NCBI RefSeq assembly: GCF_009696605.1
Contig: NZ_VULR01000003.1
Span: 62,001-126,000, forward strand
From: Anaerosalibacter bizertensis
GTDB taxonomy: Bacteria > Bacillota > Clostridia > Tissierellales > Sporanaerobacteraceae
Reading direction: 5' to 3'
Length of the DNA stretch: 64,000 bases
Below are positions 41,286-49,666 of the stretch, one piece after another (positions within the stretch are counted from its first letter, which is position 1; each line of letters starts with the position of its first letter). The translations under genes were made by a program, and so were the position numbers. The notes beneath the pieces were generated by a model. The model saw only the letters and a program-made list of their open reading frames with translations, made no database searches and was not told where the DNA came from.

Positions 41286-41630
41286 TTGAATAACGAGGAA
41301 AAGATATATTCTCTATTAGAAAAGTTATACTTGGAACTACAAACAACCAAAACGGAATTAAAGGATGAAATCCGAGGAGTTAGAACAGAATTAAAAGATG
41401 AAATTCAAGAAAACAGAAAATCTATTAATAAGAATACAGAATCTATTGGAAAACTTGAATATAAAGTGGATAAAGTCAATGATAAATTAGATAATATAGA
41501 AGCCAATAATGCCGATAGACATTTAGAGATAAGTAAAGAGATTGAAGAAATGAAGGATAACTTTAACAATGTTGAACAAATAACAGCAAAAAATTGGCAA
41601 GATATAGCTAGATTAAAATCTATAAGGTAA
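41286..41630 (+). CDS. Hypothetical coiled-coil protein
   Basis: A 114-residue protein, almost entirely a predicted coiled coil with heptad-like repeats (LKDEIRGVRTELKDEIQENR; IGKLEYKVDKVNDKLDNIEA). No membrane segment, no Cys. It starts with UUG at 41286 behind GGGAGG (41271-41276). Similar small coiled-coil proteins are common in Clostridia and some prophages, but no phage genes are adjacent. Function unknown. Confidence 0.68.
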   Translation: MNNEEKIYSLLEKLYLELQTTKTELKDEIRGVRTELKDEIQENRKSINKNTESIGKLEYKVDKVNDKLDNIEANNADRHLEISKEIEEMKDNFNNVEQITAKNWQDIARLKSIR

Positions 41631-41698
41631 ATATAATTTTAGGAGACGGATTATGAAAATGACAAAAATAAATATTATATATTCTATTTTAATTTATT

Positions 41699-41750
41699 AA
41701 AAAGGTGTTGTTCAAAATGATTGAATCATTTCAAACAACACCCTTTTTAT
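41699..41750. terminator. Bidirectional terminator upstream of murF 3' end
   Basis: AAAGGTGTTGTT pairs with AACAACACCCTTT with one bulged base, and AATGATT with AATCATT inside. It lies between two convergent genes. Confidence 0.85.
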
Positions 41751-43150
41751 ATAGCTTTTGATGGTGAATCATAATCTTTTAGCGTATTCACTATATCTTC
41801 TAAATGCAGATCTCTAGAAGCTTTAACTAGTACAACTGAATCTTTAGTTACTACTTTATTTAAATCATTGATTAATTCTTTCTTATCCATATATGATTTA
41901 ATATTGTTCCTTGGAATCATAGGATTAGCCCCTTCAGCAATATGTTTAGCAAGGGGACCAATAGTAAATAGGTAGTCTATTTGGCTAGGGTCCATTTTTT
42001 CGCCAACTTCTCTATGCATGGAGATTTCTTCATCTCCGAGGCCTAGCATATCCCCTAGAACAACAATTTTTCTATTGTATTTATCAAGGGAATACAATGT
42101 ATCTAATGCTGCTAAAACACTTGCTGGATTAGACTTATATGAATCGTCTAATATGGTACATTTTTTAGCATGAATAAGATGATTTCTCATTCCTGTAATA
42201 TCTGCTTTTTTAAGACCTTCTTGTATATCTTCAAAAGATATATCAAAATATTTAGCTGCTGCTATGGCAGTTGTAGCATTGTATACTTGATGTTTTCCCA
42301 ACAGTCCTATATTAAAGATATGATGACTAGATTCATTTAGTTTAAAAGATACTCCACTTTCTCCAACATTTATTAATTTAGGACAATAAGTATTGTAGGA
42401 TTCTTGTCCAAATGTTTCTACCTTAAATTTAGGATTTAATTCTTCTATTTTATTTTTAAGCAGTGGCTCATCTCCAGGGTATATAAATAATCCTTCTGGA
42501 TTTAGATGATTTATAATTTCGAGTTTTGCTTTAGCTATATTTTCTCTAGTATATAGTGTTTCTAAATGAGCTTCACCAATATTTGTAATAATAGCTACAT
42601 CCGGATTTGCAATAGATGAGAGTAAATCTGCTTCCCCAAATTCAGATATTCCCATTTCAATTACAGCTATTTCTATATCTTCTTCAAAACTTAAGATGGT
42701 TAAAGGAACTCCTAGATGGTTGTTTAAGTTTCCCATGGTTTTTCCAGTCTTATATTTAGTACTTAAAATGCCAGCTAACAAATCTTTTGTAGATGTTTTT
42801 CCATTACTCCCTGTTATTCCAACTATTTTCATACCTAATTGACTGGCATAGGATCTTGCTAAATCTTGAATAGCTGTTAAAGTATCTTCAACTAGAATTA
42901 AAGGTATATTTATATCAGTTGGAATTGGTTCATTCTTATTCCACAAAGCAGCTATTGCTCCACCTTTAATAGCATCTAATATGAAATTATGGCCATTAAA
43001 CTTATCACCTTTTATAGGAACAAATAATTGACCAGGACATATGTTTCTGGAATCAGTAGAAACTCCGTTGATAATAATATCTTCATATTCTTTATTGAGC
43101 TTAGAATTTTTAATCATTTGTTCAATTTCTTTTAAATTTCTTCTAATCAT
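41747..43150 (-). CDS. murF: UDP-N-acetylmuramoyl-tripeptide--D-alanyl-D-alanine ligase
   Basis: A 467-residue Mur ligase of normal length. GVSTDSRNICPGQLFVPIKGDKFNGHNF is the MurF N-terminal signature, GITGSNGKTSTKDLLAGIL the ATP loop, GNLNNHLGVPLTIL and EMGISEFGEADLL the substrate region, and DDSYKSNPASVLAAL the C-terminal domain block. It adds D-Ala-D-Ala to the muropeptide precursor in the cytoplasm. It follows ddl, which makes its dipeptide substrate, with only 41 bp between them: a two-gene cell-wall operon. Confidence 0.96.
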   Translation of the reverse strand: MIRRNLKEIEQMIKNSKLNKEYEDIIINGVSTDSRNICPGQLFVPIKGDKFNGHNFILDAIKGGAIAALWNKNEPIPTDINIPLILVEDTLTAIQDLARSYASQLGMKIVGITGSNGKTSTKDLLAGILSTKYKTGKTMGNLNNHLGVPLTILSFEEDIEIAVIEMGISEFGEADLLSSIANPDVAIITNIGEAHLETLYTRENIAKAKLEIINHLNPEGLFIYPGDEPLLKNKIEELNPKFKVETFGQESYNTYCPKLINVGESGVSFKLNESSHHIFNIGLLGKHQVYNATTAIAAAKYFDISFEDIQEGLKKADITGMRNHLIHAKKCTILDDSYKSNPASVLAALDTLYSLDKYNRKIVVLGDMLGLGDEEISMHREVGEKMDPSQIDYLFTIGPLAKHIAEGANPMIPRNNIKSYMDKKELINDLNKVVTKDSVVLVKASRDLHLEDIVNTLKDYDSPSKAI

Positions 43151-43191
43151 TTTTCACAGAATTTGTCGCAGCAAATTCTATTTCCTCCTTT

Positions 43192-44268
43192 CTAGGATCT
43201 AGTATTTAAGAGATTATTTTTTTCTTCATGTTTTTCAAAAGCCAATTGGATAAGTATTTCAACTAATTCGGCATAAGTAGTTCCATCAGTAGCTCCCCAT
43301 AGCACAGGCGTCATACTTACATTTGTAAATCCAGGCATTGTATTTACTTCATTTACATAAATTTTATTATCATCTGTAACAAAGATGTCTACTCTTGCAA
43401 GACCGTGACAATTTAATATTTTGAAAGCGTCAACAGCAGTTTCCCGTACTTTGTCACTTACTTCAGGTTCCAATTTTGCTGGTATTACTGGAATTAACTT
43501 GCCATCTATATACTTTGCTTCATAATCAAAGAATGGTCTTTCCATAATAAATTCTCCAGGTACAGAAGCTTTAGGATTATCATTTCCTACTACAGATATT
43601 TGCATTTCTCTAGCAATTATTTCTTCTTCTATAATTACTTTAGAATCATATAAGAAAGCTTCTTCAACCGCTTTTTCAAATTCTTCACGGTTCTCAGCTC
43701 TATTTATACCGACACTTGAACCTAAATTAGCTGGTTTTACATAGTATGGATAATCTAATTTTTTTTCAATTTCTGTATAGACTTTGTTTTTGTCTTTTTT
43801 CCAAGAAGGCATTTGAATAGAAGCATATTTTACTTGTGGTATATTATGTTTTGCAAAAATATCCTTCATTATTACTTTATCCATTCCTACTGCAGATGAT
43901 AACACTCCATTTCCTACATATGGAATATTTAATAATTCTAAAAGACCTTGAATAGTTCCGTCTTCACCGTTAGTGCCATGTAGGGCAGGGAATACAATGT
44001 TTTTTTCATTATCATTAATTTGATGCAATAAAAAATCTCCTATAGATTTAGACACTGTATTTGAACTTGTTTTTCTTAGTTCATCTGGGTCTTCTATTTT
44101 ACCTTCTAATAGTCCTAAAGGACACCAAATACCATCTATTGTAATATATATAGGATAGATATTGTACTTGTTCTTATCTAATGAGTTTATAACAGCAGAA
44201 GCACTTTTCAGAGATACTTCGTGTTCAACAGATTTTCCTCCATAAATAACATAAATATTTGTTTTCAT
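43192..44268 (-). CDS. ddl: D-alanine--D-alanine ligase
   Basis: A 358-residue ATP-grasp enzyme: MKTNIYVIYGGKSVEHEVSLKSA at the start, FPALHGTNGEDGTIQGLLELLNIPYVGNGVL, the ATP-binding YVKPANLGSSVGINRA, and the metal-binding VNEVNTMPGFTNVSMTP at the end. It forms the D-Ala-D-Ala dipeptide used by MurF, encoded next. The length and the long N-terminal insertion (GIWCPLGLLEGKIEDPDEL) place it with VanA/Ddl-type Gram-positive ligases. A resistance ligase would normally be flanked by vanH/vanX genes, which are absent. SD AGGAGG before ATG 44268. Confidence 0.95.
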   Translation of the reverse strand: MKTNIYVIYGGKSVEHEVSLKSASAVINSLDKNKYNIYPIYITIDGIWCPLGLLEGKIEDPDELRKTSSNTVSKSIGDFLLHQINDNEKNIVFPALHGTNGEDGTIQGLLELLNIPYVGNGVLSSAVGMDKVIMKDIFAKHNIPQVKYASIQMPSWKKDKNKVYTEIEKKLDYPYYVKPANLGSSVGINRAENREEFEKAVEEAFLYDSKVIIEEEIIAREMQISVVGNDNPKASVPGEFIMERPFFDYEAKYIDGKLIPVIPAKLEPEVSDKVRETAVDAFKILNCHGLARVDIFVTDDNKIYVNEVNTMPGFTNVSMTPVLWGATDGTTYAELVEILIQLAFEKHEEKNNLLNTRS

Positions 44269-44289
44269 ATTTTTCCTCCTAACTGTACT

Positions 44290-44310
44290 TATGGTAAGAT
44301 ATCTACCATA
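44290..44310. promoter_or_regulatory. Inverted repeat upstream of ddl-murF
   Basis: TATGGTA-N7-TACCATA lies 22 bp upstream of the ddl start. It could be an operator for the cell-wall operon; only the symmetry supports this. Confidence 0.35.
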
Positions 44311-44384
44311 TTTTAAGTTTATTTTATAATATAAATATTTTTGGTAAGTAAATTTCTTATAAATAAGTTTAAAAAAGATCGTGA

Positions 44385-45205
44385 CTAGTCTTTTATAATT
44401 TTTTCTGGATATAGATAATAAAATATAAAAGATATTATAAAAGAGAAAGTTGCCAATAAAGTAGTAGAATATATACCTTCTAATTGTACCACATTATTGC
44501 CCTTTATGATGTTTTGGAAAACATTTATATTTTTATTTAAAGTTAATAAAATAGGTACAAAGCCTGCGGATACTAAGAAAGCTAGTTTAAGAAAAAAACC
44601 TTGGAGACCAAAATAGAAACCTTCCAATTGGGTGGTGTTTTCTTTTGAATTCCTTGTGTTACACTATTGGTACCAAAGTATTTTATCAAAAATCCAGGCA
44701 TAATCATAGCAATAGCAGAATATATAAGCCTAAAAATAGACTGCCAAGTAGATAAGTTTAGCCTGTCCTCATAAGATTGAGATAGTTCTGGTATAAGAGC
44801 ATTGTAAGGTGCTCCTACTATTGTATAAAATATAAAAAATAGAGAACTCATAACCGATAAATACAATAGTATTGGTATATTATTTGGTGGATAAAAAAGG
44901 GCTATAGTACATAGTACTAATGGAATTGAACCAAAAGCAATAAAGGGAATCCTTCTTCCCCATTTAGAGTGAAAATTATCAGAAGCATATCCAACTAAGG
45001 GGTCAAAGATCATATCTACAAATCTAGATATGATAAGGGCTAATGCAATATATGCTGGAGATATTAAAGGTTTAAGTCCAGAATTTGCTGGTGGTAAATA
45101 GAAGTATACAACCCACTGAACGAATATCTGATCAATTATAGCGTAGCTAACACCTAATCCGTAAAATAACTGGGTTAAAAAGGAGAGTTTATTTTTAGTT
45201 TTCAT
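44385..45205 (-). pseudogene. GPH-family sugar:cation symporter, internally deleted and out of frame
   Basis: The N-terminal part (ATG 45205 behind AGGAGGT) is clear GPH/MelB family: FFYGLGVSYAIIDQIF-like start, RFVDMIFDPLVGYASDNFHSKWGRRIPFI and VGAPYNALIPELSQSYEDR. After about residue 185 (GTNSVTQGIQ) the frame changes to a foreign tail. Overlapping in another frame, QLEGFYFGLQGFFLKLAFLVSAGFV and a final helix resemble the tenth to twelfth membrane segments of the family. About 290 of the usual 450 residues remain, so the middle helices are deleted and the two ends are in different frames. It should not make a working transporter. Confidence 0.8.
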
Positions 45206-45417
45206 TGCTACCTCCTATAAGATATATAGAATTTTATTTTTTTAATTATATCATAATAAATCTATTCTTACTATTTCTATTCTATATAATTATGGTGAAT
45301 ACTTAAATTAACATATAAACATTGTCATAAGCATAGTAGTCTTCATTTAGCATTATAAATATGATAATATAAAACAAAAGCAGGTATATTGATAGCTTCG
45401 AAAGGGGAAAAGAAATA

Positions 45418-46431
45418 TTGGGAAACTTTCATATAAATAATAGAAGATACTTAGGAAGTAAATATAGACTAATACCCCTAATTAAAAGAGTAATAGATAA
45501 GGAATGTAGTAGTTATAATATATTTAGTGATATTTTTGGAGGAACGGGAGTTGTAGCTAATGCTTTCAATAGTCGAGAAAATAAGATTATAATAAATGAT
45601 ATTCTGTATTCTAATTACCTTTCATATATTACTTGGTTTAGCAATGGTGAGTATAATAAAAATAAAATAAGACAAATAATAGGTGAATTTAATAATATAA
45701 ATGCAACAAAGGAAAACTATATTTCAATAAATTTTGGAAATAGATATTTTACAATGGAAAATGCCAGAAAAATTGGAGCCATAAGAGATGAAATAGAAAG
45801 TATCTCTTCAATGTTAACTTTTAGGGAAAAGGCTATATTAATAACATCTTTAATGTATGCAGTAGATAAAGTAGCTAATACATGTGGTCATTATGATGCA
45901 TATAGGAAAAACTTGGACAATGTTCAATCTTTAAGATTAAAAATTCCCTTTATAAGGGATGATTATAATAAGAATAATGAAATATACAATGAAGATGCAA
46001 ACAAGTTGGTAAGAAAAATTTCTTCTGATATTGTATATATAGATACCCCTTATAATTCTAGGCAGTATTCAGACTCTTATCATCTTCTTGAAAATATAGT
46101 TACATGGAAAAAACCTAAGTTAGTAGGAGTGTCTAAAAAAATGATAGATAGAAGTGATATAAAAAGTGACTATTGCACTGTAAAAGCTCCTAAAGTATTT
46201 GATGATTTAATACAAAATATTGATTCTAAGTATATTTTAGTTTCTTATAGTAATATGGGTAAAAAAGGACATGGGAGATCTAATGCGAAGATAAATGATG
46301 AAGAGATAGTGGAGAGTTTAGAAAAAAGAGGAAAAGTAAAAATATTTTATACAGATTATAAACAGTTTACCACAGGTAAATCTGAAATTATGAATTATAA
46401 AGAAAGATTATTTTTATGTAAATGTAGATAG
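45418..46431 (+). CDS. D12-class N6-adenine DNA methyltransferase (first of tandem pair)
   Basis: A 337-residue protein. RRYLGSKYRLIPLIKRVI is motif X, FSDIFGGTGVVANAF is the AdoMet-binding motif I, and DIVYIDTPYNSRQYSDSYH is motif IV, in the form DTPY instead of the usual DPPY. It should methylate adenine in a specific DNA sequence. It starts with UUG at 45418, 9 nt after AAAGGGGA (45401-45408), and is followed after 14 bp by a second D12 enzyme. Tandem D12 methyltransferases are known from type IIS systems with asymmetric sites such as FokI. No endonuclease is recognisable on either side, so the pair may be orphan or a remnant. Confidence 0.85.
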   Translation: MGNFHINNRRYLGSKYRLIPLIKRVIDKECSSYNIFSDIFGGTGVVANAFNSRENKIIINDILYSNYLSYITWFSNGEYNKNKIRQIIGEFNNINATKENYISINFGNRYFTMENARKIGAIRDEIESISSMLTFREKAILITSLMYAVDKVANTCGHYDAYRKNLDNVQSLRLKIPFIRDDYNKNNEIYNEDANKLVRKISSDIVYIDTPYNSRQYSDSYHLLENIVTWKKPKLVGVSKKMIDRSDIKSDYCTVKAPKVFDDLIQNIDSKYILVSYSNMGKKGHGRSNAKINDEEIVESLEKRGKVKIFYTDYKQFTTGKSEIMNYKERLFLCKCR

Positions 46432-46445
46432 GAAAGGAGATATTC

Positions 46446-47369
46446 TTGATAGCAGATACTAAAAAACTTATAAAGTCTCCATTAAATTATACTGGAGGAA
46501 AATATAGATTATTAGAACAGATATTGCCTTTATTTCCTTATGAAATTGATACTTTCATAGACTTGTTTTGTGGAGGGTGTAATGTTGGAATAAACGTATT
46601 AGGAAATAAAATTATATGTATAGACAATGAGAAACCTCTTATAAGATTACTTAACTCTTTTAAGTTAAGAGAAAAAGAAGAAATCTTTAATACAATTTAT
46701 TATATAATTAAAAAATATAATCTTTCAGATTCATCTAAATATGGATATGAATATTATGATTGTGTTAGTTCTTCAGGATTAAGCTATTATAATAAGGAAA
46801 GATATTTGAAATTAAGGGATGATTATAATAACAGAAGTGAAGAAAATTTTTATTACGATATGTTATTCTATACAATGACTATATACTCTTTTAATAACCA
46901 TATACGATTTAATAGGAACGGAAAATTTAATATTCCAGTAGGAAAAAGGGATTTCAATGAATCTGTTGAAAAAAAATTATCTTATTTCATAGATGAAATT
47001 AAGAAAAAAAACATTCATTTTATTTTGGATGATTTTAAGAGAGTAGATTTTAATACTTATTTAGATAATAGTTCATTTGTATATGCAGATCCTCCTTATT
47101 TAATAACAAATGCTACATATAACGAGCAAAACAAATGGGATAAAGCAAAGGAATTTCAATTATTAAATATATTAGATGATTTAAATGAAAAAAATATAAA
47201 ATTTGCTTTATCAAATGTATTAGAAACTAAGGGGAAGAGAAATGAAATTTTAATTCAGTGGAGCAAAAAATACAATGTCAATTATTTAAATTATAATTAT
47301 AACAATTCAAACTACCATAAGAGAGATAAAAAGTCTAATAATATAGAGGTACTTATTACAAATTATTAA
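46446..47369 (+). CDS. D12-class N6-adenine DNA methyltransferase (second of tandem pair)
   Basis: A 307-residue Dam/DpnM-like enzyme: SPLNYTGGKYRLLEQILPLFP (motif X), TFIDLFCGGCNVGINVLG (motif I), SSFVYADPPYLITNATYNEQ (motif IV, DPPY) and the target-recognition segment with IRFNRNGKFNIPVGKR. It transfers methyl groups to adenine N6. The start is UUG at 46446, close behind GGAAAGGAGATATTC. With the first gene it would methylate the two strands of a non-palindromic site. It ends in a strong terminator. Confidence 0.9.
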   Translation: MIADTKKLIKSPLNYTGGKYRLLEQILPLFPYEIDTFIDLFCGGCNVGINVLGNKIICIDNEKPLIRLLNSFKLREKEEIFNTIYYIIKKYNLSDSSKYGYEYYDCVSSSGLSYYNKERYLKLRDDYNNRSEENFYYDMLFYTMTIYSFNNHIRFNRNGKFNIPVGKRDFNESVEKKLSYFIDEIKKKNIHFILDDFKRVDFNTYLDNSSFVYADPPYLITNATYNEQNKWDKAKEFQLLNILDDLNEKNIKFALSNVLETKGKRNEILIQWSKKYNVNYLNYNYNNSNYHKRDKKSNNIEVLITNY

Positions 47370-47390
47370 AGTATATAAAACATAAATTAT

Positions 47391-47433
47391 AGAAAAACAG
47401 CTATTAATCCTAAGGATTAATAGCTGTTTTTCG
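47391..47433 (+). terminator. Terminator after the methyltransferase pair
   Basis: AAAAACAGCTATTAATCC pairs with GGATTAATAGCTGTTTTT. Confidence 0.95.
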
Positions 47434-47516
47434 TCTTATAATATTCCTTAACTTTCTATTTGTAGACAACATATTATAATAGTGAGAAAATGAAAAAAAT
47501 TATGGTGGTGGAATTT

Positions 47517-48161
47517 ATGAATGAAAATAATTGTTTAAAAATAGGTATGAAAGCACCAGATTTTATTGCTCAAACTACTTTTGGGCCATTAAGACTTTCA
47601 GATTTTAGAGGAAAATGGGTAATTTTATTTTCTCATCCAGGAGATTTTACACCTGTTTGAACTACAGAATTCATTGCTTTGGCAAAGCAATACAATTCTT
47701 TTAAAGAAAGAAATGCACAACTTATAGGTTTAAGTATTGATAGTAATCCTTCTCATTTAGCTTGGGTTTACAATATATATCAAAATACTGGAATTCAAAT
47801 ACCTTTTCCTGTGATTGCAGATAGAGATGGAAGTATTGCAAGACTTTATGGGATGATAGCACCAGGAGAAAGTACAACTGCTACTGTTAGAAATGTATAT
47901 TTTATTGATCCAAATCAGATAATCAGAGCAGTTTTAGTATATCCTCTTTCAACTGGAAGAAACACTTATGAAATGCTCAGATTATTAATTGCTCTTCAAA
48001 CAGCTGATAGGGAGAAAGTGGCTATTCCAGCAAATTGGTTGCCAGGAGATCCAGTAGTTGTACCTCCTCCACAGACTTATGATGAGCTTTTGAGGAGACT
48101 AGAGGGAGAAGAAGGTTTATGTTGCGTAGACTGGTATCTATGTTATAAAGATATATACTAA
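47517..48161 (+). CDS. prxU: Selenocysteine-containing peroxiredoxin
   Basis: A 214-residue peroxiredoxin when the UGA at 47658-47660 is read as selenocysteine (residue 48). The active site reads PGDFTPV-Sec-TTEF, with Sec exactly where peroxidatic Cys stands in PxxxTxxC peroxiredoxins. The rest ([56 protein letters not shown]) is a Prx6/1-Cys-type chain. PrxU of Peptoclostridium (Eubacterium) acidaminophilum is a known selenoperoxiredoxin. It reduces peroxides in the cytoplasm. GGTGGTGG precedes ATG 47517. The C-terminus has Cys-Cys and one further Cys ([10 protein letters not shown]), possibly resolving residues. Confidence 0.93.
47673..47691 (+). other. Bacterial SECIS-like stem-loop of prxU
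   Basis: ATTGCTTT-GGC-AAAGCAAT, an 8-bp perfect stem with a small G-containing loop, begins 12 nt after the UGA. Position and size are as for the fdhF SECIS. Confidence 0.7.
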
Positions 48162-48169
48162 TATTAGTT

Positions 48170-48203
48170 GAAAGACCAATAGTTTAATTCTATTGGTCTT
48201 TCC
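48170..48203 (+). terminator. Terminator after prxU
   Basis: GAAAGACCAATAG pairs with CTATTGGTCTTTC. Confidence 0.92.
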
Positions 48204-48317
48204 TTATTAAAGAGGGAATTAAATGATTTTAATGCATAGAAAAATATTAAAAAAGCTTATATTGTGATAAAATATATAAAAGACAATTTTCAATAATAAA
48301 AAGAAGAAGGTGGCAAA

Positions 48318-49334
48318 ATGAGAAGTTTTTTAAGCGATAATAATTCAGGTGTACATTCAAAAATATTTAAGGCTATGGAAGAATGTAATGTAGATCATCA
48401 GTTGCCTTATGGACAAGATATTTATACAGAAAAGGCTGTAGAAAAAATAAGAGAAGTTTTTGAAAAGGATGTAGATGTATATTTTGTAACTACTGGAACA
48501 GCTGCCAATGTAGTGGGACTTAGTGGTTTATTAAGACCTTTTGAGGGGGTTATATGTGCTGATACAGCCCATATAAATGTAGATGAATGTGGAGCTTTTG
48601 AAAGGTTTAGTGGTTCTAAGTTGTTATATGTACCCAATAAAGATGGAAAACTATGTATAGAAGATATTGAAAAGTTTCTTAATTCTTTAGGAGATGAGCA
48701 TCAAACTCAACCTAAAGTTATTTCTATTGCACAATGTACAGAAATAGGAACTGTATATACAGTAGATGAAATAAAAAGATTAGCCGATTTTGCTCATGAA
48801 AACAATCTATATATTCATGTAGATGGAGCAAGAATAGCAAATGCAGCAGTATCTTTAGATAGGAGCTTTAAGGAAATTATTACAGATACGGGAGTTGATT
48901 TACTTTCCTTTGGAGGCACTAAAAATGGAATGATGATGGGAGAAGCAATAATATCATTTAATCCAGAAATAAGTAAAAATTTTAAATTTGTAAGGAAACA
49001 AGGTATGCAATTAGTTTCAAAAATGCGTTTTGTTTCTTCTCAATTTATTGCTTATTTAGAAGATGATTTATGGAGAGAAAATGCAGAAAATGCAAATTCA
49101 ATGGCTAAATATTTAGAGGGTAAGCTTAAAGAAATAAATGGTGTAAAGTTGTGTAGAGATATTGAAGCTAACATATTGTTTATAAATATACCTACAAAAT
49201 GGGTAGAACCATTAGAAGAGATATACCCATTATATGAAGAGGATGGAGAAATAAGATTAGTAACATCTTTTGATACTACAAAGGAAGATATAGATAAATT
49301 TATAGATACTATTAAAGAAATAGCTTCTATTTAA
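48318..49334 (+). CDS. ltaE: Low-specificity threonine aldolase family protein
   Basis: A 338-residue PLP-dependent aldolase: SFLSDNNSGVHSKIFKAM at the start, DVYFVTTGTAANVVGLSGLL, ICADTAHINVDECGAFE, LYIHVDGARIANAAVSLDRSF and LLSFGGTKNGMMMGEAI, with the lysine of FGGTKNG as the Schiff-base residue. It cleaves threonine or allo-threonine to glycine and acetaldehyde. In amino-acid-fermenting anaerobes this feeds glycine metabolism. The SD AAGAAGGTGG precedes ATG 48318. Monocistronic. Confidence 0.93.
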   Translation: MRSFLSDNNSGVHSKIFKAMEECNVDHQLPYGQDIYTEKAVEKIREVFEKDVDVYFVTTGTAANVVGLSGLLRPFEGVICADTAHINVDECGAFERFSGSKLLYVPNKDGKLCIEDIEKFLNSLGDEHQTQPKVISIAQCTEIGTVYTVDEIKRLADFAHENNLYIHVDGARIANAAVSLDRSFKEIITDTGVDLLSFGGTKNGMMMGEAIISFNPEISKNFKFVRKQGMQLVSKMRFVSSQFIAYLEDDLWRENAENANSMAKYLEGKLKEINGVKLCRDIEANILFINIPTKWVEPLEEIYPLYEEDGEIRLVTSFDTTKEDIDKFIDTIKEIASI

Positions 49335-49336
49335 GT

Positions 49337-49362
49337 AAAGGTCCCATCTAGGGACTTTTATT
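49337..49362 (+). terminator. Terminator after threonine aldolase
   Basis: AAAGGTCCC and GGGACTTT pair with one bulged base, followed by TATTTTC. Confidence 0.7.
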
Positions 49363-49400
49363 TTCAAAGTTTTAATTATTTATAGGAGAGGATTTTCTTG

Positions 49401-49584
49401 ATGATATATAGATTATCTACAAATGATGAAGTACATGGATATAAAAAAGTATAATAATACCTTAATAGTTACAGATGCCAATTTGTCTTCAGATACTTTA
49501 ACAGGGGCTTTGGTTACTTCTACAGAAGCTAAGTTTGATATACTAGTAATTTGTATGATAAGGTCTATGTATGAGAATAAGTAA
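49401..49584 (+). pseudogene. Probable remnant of adenosylcobinamide amidohydrolase (cbiZ)
   Basis: An ATG at 49401, behind AGGAGAGG, opens MIYRLSTNDEVHGYKKV and then hits a stop. In the next frame a 49-codon piece (49435-49584) contains NTLIVTDANLSSDTLTGALVTSTEAKFDIL. The first piece resembles the N-terminus and the second the C-terminal strand-helix (TxATEAK) of CbiZ-family proteins. The middle of the gene is missing. The family match is by eye only. The 332-bp gap 49335-49666 holds nothing else except the terminator listed. Confidence 0.45.
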
Positions 49585-49666
49585 TATTTACCTTGCATAT
49601 TTGGAATAATAAATATATACTTTATAAGTCGTTAAATAAGGAAAAAGGAAGGAAGTTAAAATTTAT

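Noticed and set aside
43192-44268. Vancomycin-resistance ligase
   Set aside because: The gene is paired with murF and lacks vanH/vanX/vanR-S neighbours; it is an ordinary housekeeping ddl.
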